DNA of 64,000 nt from an uncultured Rhodocyclaceae bacterium (GTDB lineage Bacteria > Pseudomonadota > Gammaproteobacteria > Burkholderiales > Rhodocyclaceae): the NCBI GenBank assembly GCA_907163075.1, contig CAJQTY010000001.1, positions 806,001-870,000 of the forward strand, written 5' to 3'. Shown here one piece after another: positions 58,468 to 64,000 of this stretch. Made by a program: the position numbers and the translations under genes. The notes beneath the pieces were generated by a model that saw nothing but the letters and a program-made list of their open reading frames with translations, was not told the origin of the DNA and did not search any database. The stretch's first letter is position 1, and every line of letters begins with the position of its first letter.

Positions 58468-61299
58468 ATGTGGTTAGACTCACCTATCGCTGGTTTTTCC
58501 ATCGGGAGATCGGCTTTGCTCAAGGCAACCCGGCGCCGCATCGCGAATGGCCTCCTGCTGCTGCGTCCGCAGCGCTGGATGGTATGGGTTGTCCTGTTTC
58601 TTGGCATCGGCCTGTCGCTGCTCGGCTGGCAGACATCGGTGGAAAGAACCCGCATCCTTGCCGGCAGCCGCTTTGAAGCGCGGGCGCAGGAAATGCACGG
58701 CGCCATCCAGGCGCGCATCTTTGCCTATGCCCAGGCGCTCCACGGCATTCAAGGCTTTGTCGCCGCCAGCGGCCACCCCGACCGCGAACAATGGCTGCAT
58801 ATTTATCATGCACTGGATATCGAGAAGCACTTTCCCGGCATTGTCGGCATGGTTTATTACCGCGTTTTCGAGCATGCCGAACGTGCCGCCGTTGAAGCGG
58901 AAACGCGCCGCTTCGAGCCCGGTTTCGCGATTCGCCCTGCCGGCGAGCGGGCCGATTACGCCGTCGTGACGGCAGTCGCGCCACGCCGCCCGTCGGAACT
59001 CGGCATCATCGGCAGTGACAGCTACGCCAGCCCGGTACGCCGCAAAACCATCGAAGCGGCTCGCGACAGCGGGGAAATCCGCATCACCCGCAAACTGACG
59101 CTGGCCATCGATGACCCGGAGCGGCCGCGCCCCGGCTTCCTGATGTTCAAGGCGATCTATCGCGACGGCAGGCTACCGGCCACAGTCGAAGAACGCCGCA
59201 CCAGTCTGCTCGGCCTGGTCAATGGCGGCTTTCGCATGGATACCCTGATGCGCGGGATCTTCGGCAGCCTCCCCCAGGATGTCGCCCTGCGGCTCTACGA
59301 CGGCGAGAGCAGCAAGGCCGACGACCTGTATTACGCCAGCCACCCTGACTTCGATTTCGGCGGCGCGGCCTACCGTCACCAGACGTCGGTTGAGGCGCTG
59401 GGTCAGACCTGGCGTGTCGAATTCGCCAGCCTGCCCTCCTTTGACGATGAAATCGGCAGCAACAGCCACGCCTGGAAACTGCTGGCGGCCGGCCTGGTGG
59501 TCAGCTTTCTGCTGTCCTCCGTCATCTGGGCGCTGGCCAGGACCCAGTCCATGGCAGACCGCCTGGCGAAGCAGATGACCCGCTCATTACGGGCAAGCGA
59601 AATCAAGATGCGCGCCCTCTTCGAACAGGCGCCAATCGGCATCGTGATGTTCGACAACGCGGGCCGGGTCATCGACTGCAACAACAAGTGCCTGGAATAT
59701 GGCGACACCACCCGCGAGCGCCTGATCGGCTTCCGCATGTTCGAAGACGCACGCGACACCTCGCTCAACGCGTCGATCCGGCGCGCCATCGGCGGCGAAG
59801 TGGTCGAAGATGAAGGCGCCTACACGATGACATCGGGGGGGCGCAGTTTGTATTTGAAGTATTACTTCCAGCCCGTTCAGATCGATGGCCGGTTCGCCTT
59901 CGTCCTCGGCTTTTTCGAAGACATCAGCGCCCGCAAGGAGGCAGAAGCACGTATCGAGCATGTGGCCCATCACGACGCGTTGACCGGTCTGGCCAATCGC
60001 ACACTGCTCAAGGACCGGATGCAGCAGGCGATGGCCAATGCAGGGCGCAACGGAACGCAACTGGCGCTGCTTTTCATCGATCTCGATTTTTTCAAGAGTA
60101 TCAACGATACGGTCAGCCACGCGATGGGTGACAAGGTACTGATCGAAATTGCGAACCGCCTGAGTACCTGCGTGCGGAGCTCGGACACCCTGGCGCGGGT
60201 CGGTGGCGACGAATTCGTCGTCCTGCTCACCAATCTGCGAAGTGGCTCCCAAGCCGCCCCCATCGCCCAACACATGCTTGAACAGGTCGCCCTTTCGCTG
60301 CCGGCCGACGGCCTGGTTTTCGACCTGACGGCTTCGATCGGCATCGCCATCTGGCCGGACGATGGCGAAGATGGCGACACCCTGACGCGCAACGCCGACG
60401 TCGCGATGTACCACGCCAAGCACAATGGCCGCAGCAACTACCAGTTCTTCAAGGCCGAGATGAACGCCCGGGCGCTGGCGCAGGCCGCCATGGAACGCAG
60501 CCTGCGCGATGCCATGCTCAACGATCAGTTCCGTCTCCATTACCAGGCCCAGGTCGATGGTGAAAGCGGCGCCATCACCGGTGCCGAAGCCCTGATCCGC
60601 TGGCAACACCCGGAACTCGGGCTGCTCGGCCCGAAGCGCTTCATCGAGGTCGCCGAGGAGCGGGGCATGATCGAGCCGATCGGCGATTGGGTGCTGCGCA
60701 CCGCCTGCCTTCAGGCCAAAGCCTGGCTCGATGCCGGCCATCAGTTGCGCATCGCGGTCAATGTCTCGCCGATCCAGTTGCGCAAGGGGCGGCTGTTCGA
60801 CAGCGTGGTCATGGCGCTGCGTGACAGTGGCTTGCCGCCAGCCAGTCTGGCGCTGGAGATCACCGAAAGCGCCGTCATGGAAGATGTCGAAGCCGGCGCG
60901 GAGATTCTGCGGCGCCTGCACGAACTCGGCATACAGATCGAGATTGACGACTTCGGTACCGGCCACTCCTCCCTCGCCTATCTCAAGCAGTTGCCGATCG
61001 AGCGCCTGAAGATCGATCAAAGCTTCGTCAGTGCCGTACCTGGCGACGCCGACGGCGAGGCCATCGTCGATGCGATTATCAGCCTGGCCACGAGCCTGCG
61101 CCTGGAGATCATTGCCGAGGGCGTCGAAACCGAGGCCCAGAGGCGCTTTCTGCTCGAACATGGCTGCCGGGCAATGCAGGGTTTCCATTTCTATCGTCCG
61201 CTGCCGCCCGGTGAATTCGAAGAACGATTGAAGGCAAGCCATGCGCCAGCCATGTCTTCCAAGCCAAGCTCTCTGAGCACGGCATGCGATGTCTCATGA
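58468..61299 (+). CDS. CHASE-PAS-GGDEF-EAL c-di-GMP protein
   Basis: 943 residues. Membrane segments at ~37-57 and ~335-357 flank a periplasmic CHASE-type sensor (GIQGFVAASGHPDREQWLHI, PGIVGMVYYRVF). PAS (~375-485) is followed by GGDEF with VGGDEFVVLL and the inhibitory RxxD (RSSD) five residues before it, then EAL (GAEALIRWQHPELG, LALEITESAVMED, IDDFGTGHSSLAYLK). Both catalytic motifs are intact, so it may make and break c-di-GMP. It precedes a second cyclase gene on the same strand. Confidence 0.93.
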   Translation: MWLDSPIAGFSIGRSALLKATRRRIANGLLLLRPQRWMVWVVLFLGIGLSLLGWQTSVERTRILAGSRFEARAQEMHGAIQARIFAYAQALHGIQGFVAASGHPDREQWLHIYHALDIEKHFPGIVGMVYYRVFEHAERAAVEAETRRFEPGFAIRPAGERADYAVVTAVAPRRPSELGIIGSDSYASPVRRKTIEAARDSGEIRITRKLTLAIDDPERPRPGFLMFKAIYRDGRLPATVEERRTSLLGLVNGGFRMDTLMRGIFGSLPQDVALRLYDGESSKADDLYYASHPDFDFGGAAYRHQTSVEALGQTWRVEFASLPSFDDEIGSNSHAWKLLAAGLVVSFLLSSVIWALARTQSMADRLAKQMTRSLRASEIKMRALFEQAPIGIVMFDNAGRVIDCNNKCLEYGDTTRERLIGFRMFEDARDTSLNASIRRAIGGEVVEDEGAYTMTSGGRSLYLKYYFQPVQIDGRFAFVLGFFEDISARKEAEARIEHVAHHDALTGLANRTLLKDRMQQAMANAGRNGTQLALLFIDLDFFKSINDTVSHAMGDKVLIEIANRLSTCVRSSDTLARVGGDEFVVLLTNLRSGSQAAPIAQHMLEQVALSLPADGLVFDLTASIGIAIWPDDGEDGDTLTRNADVAMYHAKHNGRSNYQFFKAEMNARALAQAAMERSLRDAMLNDQFRLHYQAQVDGESGAITGAEALIRWQHPELGLLGPKRFIEVAEERGMIEPIGDWVLRTACLQAKAWLDAGHQLRIAVNVSPIQLRKGRLFDSVVMALRDSGLPPASLALEITESAVMEDVEAGAEILRRLHELGIQIEIDDFGTGHSSLAYLKQLPIERLKIDQSFVSAVPGDADGEAIVDAIISLATSLRLEIIAEGVETEAQRRFLLEHGCRAMQGFHFYRPLPPGEFEERLKASHAPAMSSKPSSLSTACDVS

Positions 61300-61611
61300 G
61301 GCGCAACGGAAATTGCGTTCAACCTTCGGCCTTCGCTCGCCATGTCCGTTTCTCGGCGACTGGCTGCGCGAACCGGAGACCGAAAAACACATGCATGACC
61401 GACACCCCCAAGACGAAAAGCGGAGGGAAGCTGTACTCCGCGTTCTCTGCATCTCGGCGATCTCTGCGTTGAAAGAGGTTTCAACCGAGGTTTTCTGGGT
61501 AAATGGACATTCCCGGGCAAACGGAGGAAACTGTGCGCGCGCGTCGCTTTGATGTCTCCACGGCAAGCAATGGCCGGGACGACAAGCCGCTGGAGAATGG
61601 ACAGGTGTGAC
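61300..61611. other. Intergenic region between the two cyclase genes
   Basis: 312 bp. A stretch around 61430-61500 (GTTCTCTGCATCTCGGCGAT, then CTCTGCGTTGAAA) resembles a dispersed non-coding sequence common in many bacterial genomes, but I cannot show copies here. No gene called. Confidence 0.35.
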
Positions 61612-63774
61612 ATGAGCCGTTATCTTGACAAACTCATCCAGTCCATTCCCGGCGTCGTGTGCCAGTTTCGTGTCGCGGCTGACGGCAGCTGGAGCATCTG
61701 CTATCTGAGCGAAGGCATTCGCGAATTGTATGAATGCGCTCCGGAAGACGCCTACAGGGATCATACCTTACTGACCAATTGCATCCTGGAGGCGGACAGC
61801 GCTTCGCATCGCCACGGCGTTAATCGGGCGACGAAACATCTCACGCCGTGGCTGCATGAACATCGCATCCGGACGCCCAGCGGCAAAGTCAAATGGGTAC
61901 GCGGGCAGGCGCGGCCCGAACACCAGGACGACGGCTCGGTGCTGTGGAACGGCATTCTTGTCGATATTTCCGAAAGCAAGGTGACCGAGAGCCAGCTGCT
62001 TCGTCTTCAAAAGCTGTATTCGGCGATGATCGACGCGGACCGGCTGATTTCCAGGACGCAGGATCGAAGCGAGCTGTTTTCGGGAATCTGCAGGATTGCC
62101 GTCGAACTGGGCGGAATGAATATGGCCTGGATCGGCATCCCGAGCGAAGCCGATCAAAGGATGATTCCGGTGGCGAGCTACGGCGAAGGCACCGACTATC
62201 TGCAAAAGGTTTCGATCTGTGCACGCCAGGGGATTCCTGAAGGCTGGGATCCGTGCGCAATGGCCTACCGTGAAAACAGAACCGTCCTCAACCCGAATGC
62301 ACAGGGAAACCCGCTGGCAAAATCCTGGCATGACGATGCCAAAGTTTACGGCTGGGGCTCGATAGCCGCGTTTCCCATAGCGAACGGCGGCAAGCCGCTA
62401 GCGGTGCTGACGGTATACAGCGGCGAAGCGAACGACTTCGACGCCGAGGTGGTGGCGCTGCTCGAGCGCCTGGCTGTGGACGTCAGCCAGGCGGTGACGG
62501 TGTTTTCCGCCCGCGCTGAACGCAGGCGTTTGGAGGACATGCTGCGTTTTCGGCAATTCGGCCTGAACCATGCGGACGAGGAGGTTTTCTGGATCGACAA
62601 GACGGCGCACATTCTCGACGCCAATGACACGGCCTGCCGCCAGCTCGGCTACACGCGTGCGGAGATGCTGCAGTTCACGGTGGCCGACATCGATCCGAAC
62701 TTCCCCGCCGCGGAATGGTCCGGATACTGGCAGAAACTCAAAGACAACAAAACGCTGCGCTTCGAATCCGCGCACCGGCGCCGGGACGGGACCTTGTTTC
62801 CAACCGAACTCATCTCCAACTACTTCGAGTACGAAGGCGTCGAATACAACTGTGCGCTGGTGCGCGATATTGGCGAGCGCAAGAAGCTGGAACAGGCGCT
62901 GGACGACGGCAAAAAGCGCTTCGACCTGTTCATGGACACCCTGCCCGCCGCAGCGTTTATCAAAGACGAGGCGGGCACGACGCTTTACGCCAATCGGTAC
63001 ATGATGGATGTTATCGGAGCCCGAAACTGGCTTGGCAAGACAACGAGCGACCTCTTTCCCCCGGAACTGGCTGAAACGATGATCGCCGACGACCGGCGCG
63101 CCCTTGAAGCCGGGCATGTGATCAGCGAAGAACAGGTGCCAACCACGGATGGTCAGTTACGCATCTACCAGACGCACAAATTCAGGATTCCCCGGCAGGA
63201 TCAGCCTCCCCTGCTCGGCGGCATCGCGCTCGACATCTCCGAGCGCAAGCGGATGGAAGATCAGATCCGGAATCTCGCCTATTTCGATCCGCTGACCGGC
63301 CTGCCCAATCGCCGCATGCTGCTCGACCGCCTAGCGCAGGCGCTGTTCCGGGCAAAGCGCTACAAACTTTCGCTGGCGGTCATGTTTCTCGATCTGGACA
63401 ACTTCAAGACGGTCAACGACACGTTCGGACACGACGTCGGCGATGGACTGCTCAAAGCCCTCGCCGTCCTCCTGAGCGGCTGCGTGCGCACTGGCGACAC
63501 GGTGTCCCGGCACGGCGGCGACGAATTCATCATCCTGCTCTCCGAGATCGGCCACACGGACGACGCGGGGCTGGTCGCGGACAAGATCATCCGAACGATC
63601 AACACGCCCATTCAGGTCGCGGACTTCACGCTCCAGGTGTCGACCAGTATCGGTATCGCCGTTTACCCGATCAACGGCAACGACGACGCCCAGGACCTCA
63701 TGAAGAAGGCCGACAAGGCGATGTACGCGGCCAAGGACGCCGGGCGCGACGGCTATCGATTCTTCGTGGAGTGA
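61612..63774 (+). CDS. PAS-GAF-PAS-PAS-GGDEF diguanylate cyclase
   Basis: About 720 residues, soluble. PAS at ~1-120 (SIPGVVCQFRVAADGSWSIC), GAF at ~145-295, PAS at ~310-420 (FWIDKTAHILDANDTACRQL), PAS at ~430-550 (TLPAAAFIKDEAGTTLYANR), and GGDEF at ~555-720 with HGGDEFIILL and RxxD (RTGD) five residues before it. No EAL domain. The start at 61612 begins the first PAS directly; codons further upstream are Met/Arg-rich and unlikely. It makes c-di-GMP in response to cytoplasmic signals. Confidence 0.92.
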   Translation: MSRYLDKLIQSIPGVVCQFRVAADGSWSICYLSEGIRELYECAPEDAYRDHTLLTNCILEADSASHRHGVNRATKHLTPWLHEHRIRTPSGKVKWVRGQARPEHQDDGSVLWNGILVDISESKVTESQLLRLQKLYSAMIDADRLISRTQDRSELFSGICRIAVELGGMNMAWIGIPSEADQRMIPVASYGEGTDYLQKVSICARQGIPEGWDPCAMAYRENRTVLNPNAQGNPLAKSWHDDAKVYGWGSIAAFPIANGGKPLAVLTVYSGEANDFDAEVVALLERLAVDVSQAVTVFSARAERRRLEDMLRFRQFGLNHADEEVFWIDKTAHILDANDTACRQLGYTRAEMLQFTVADIDPNFPAAEWSGYWQKLKDNKTLRFESAHRRRDGTLFPTELISNYFEYEGVEYNCALVRDIGERKKLEQALDDGKKRFDLFMDTLPAAAFIKDEAGTTLYANRYMMDVIGARNWLGKTTSDLFPPELAETMIADDRRALEAGHVISEEQVPTTDGQLRIYQTHKFRIPRQDQPPLLGGIALDISERKRMEDQIRNLAYFDPLTGLPNRRMLLDRLAQALFRAKRYKLSLAVMFLDLDNFKTVNDTFGHDVGDGLLKALAVLLSGCVRTGDTVSRHGGDEFIILLSEIGHTDDAGLVADKIIRTINTPIQVADFTLQVSTSIGIAVYPINGNDDAQDLMKKADKAMYAAKDAGRDGYRFFVE

Positions 63775-63801
63775 GCCGGTCGGAGCCCTGGGCGATGCCG
63801 G

Positions 63802-64000
63802 TCAGGCGTGGAACTGGGCGGCCAGTGTCTGCAGCTTTTTCGCCAGTTCCCCGATTTTCTGCGCCTCCCGCGCCGAGCGTTGCGTGGTTTGTGCCTCGGC
63901 GTCGGCATTCATGGAGATACGCTCCATGTTGCTGGCAATACCGTGCATGGCGGTGCTGCTCGCGGCCAGCGAATCGCTGATCAGATGAACCGCTTGACGG
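63802..64000 (-). CDS. Methyl-accepting chemotaxis protein, C-terminal end
   Basis: 66 visible codons at the right edge read HLISDSLAASSTAMHGIASN, MERISMNADAEAQTTQRSA and REAQKIGELAKKLQTLAAQF, ending HA-TGA. This is the coiled-coil tail of an MCP signalling domain, where methylation-helix and C-terminal sequences lie. It converges with the PAS-GGDEF gene. The sensor part is outside the window. Confidence 0.85.
   Translation of the reverse strand, partial: RQAVHLISDSLAASSTAMHGIASNMERISMNADAEAQTTQRSAREAQKIGELAKKLQTLAAQFHA

Noticed and set aside
59587-61242. 551-codon frame opposite the GGDEF-EAL gene
   Set aside because: Antisense shadow of strongly conserved GGDEF and EAL domains.

Overview
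The window looks like chromosome from a GC-rich betaproteobacterium, most likely a Rhodocyclales-type organism (Accumulibacter/Dechloromonas-like; the family-level placement is inference). The evidence is the conserved run gyrA-pheA-hisC-tyrA-aroA/cmk-rpsA-ihfB-lapA/lapB-rfaE1-hldD-cysM, two small families largely restricted to Betaproteobacteria (DUF3460, DUF3567), and abundant c-di-GMP and HDOD signalling genes.

Region 1 (1-7061) is an accessory island with a complete-looking diversity-generating retroelement (DGR): a DGR-type reverse transcriptase (cut by the left edge), an Avd accessory protein, a 121-bp template repeat (TR), and a matching 121-bp variable repeat (VR). The VR lies in the 3' end of a 926-codon NACHT-ATPase/FGE-sulfatase-domain protein. 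TR and VR differ at 18 positions, all adenines in the TR sense strand, which is the hallmark of mutagenic retrohoming. The target resembles an NLR-like sensor with a hypervariable ligand-binding tip. A small partner gene lies 14 bp upstream of it. avd is inverted relative to the TR and RT. The island is bordered by a transposase remnant and by a complete plus a truncated copy of a BaiN/HI0933-type flavoprotein gene.

Region 2 (7.1-14.9 kb) holds transporters: an AI-2E-family permease, a YaiI protein, ArgO/LysE, SatP with a secreted Cache-like protein, and a TetR-controlled MacAB-like efflux operon with a perfect palindromic operator. Region 3 (15.4-19.3 kb) has three tandem degenerate-EAL/HDOD genes. 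Region 4 (19.4-28 kb) is a galactose module: an ArsR-type regulator with a long extra domain, a YtfQRT-YjfF-type sugar ABC importer, and galT-galK.

Region 5 (28-46.3 kb) is housekeeping: exonuclease, cysM, heptose synthesis, lapB with a frameshifted lapA, ihfB, rpsA, an aroA-cmk fusion, tyrA, hisC, pheA, gyrA, a methylthioadenosine/S-adenosylhomocysteine-type deaminase, an OmpA-like protein and ubiG.

Region 6 (46.3-49.7 kb) is a four-gene HPr-rel-A type cluster of unknown function: a signal-bearing small protein, a PqqD-like protein, an HprK-related kinase and a nucleotidyltransferase-like protein. A CRP-like site lies in class II position upstream and an IS66 remnant follows. Region 7 (49.7-64 kb) has an MFS transporter, a three-part protein with deoxyribosyltransferase/TIR-like, TPR-S and SLOG-like regions, a P-type cation ATPase, a polysaccharide deacetylase, a yybP-ykoY (Mn2+) riboswitch before a TMEM165/GDT1 exporter, two diguanylate-cyclase proteins and the end of a chemoreceptor.
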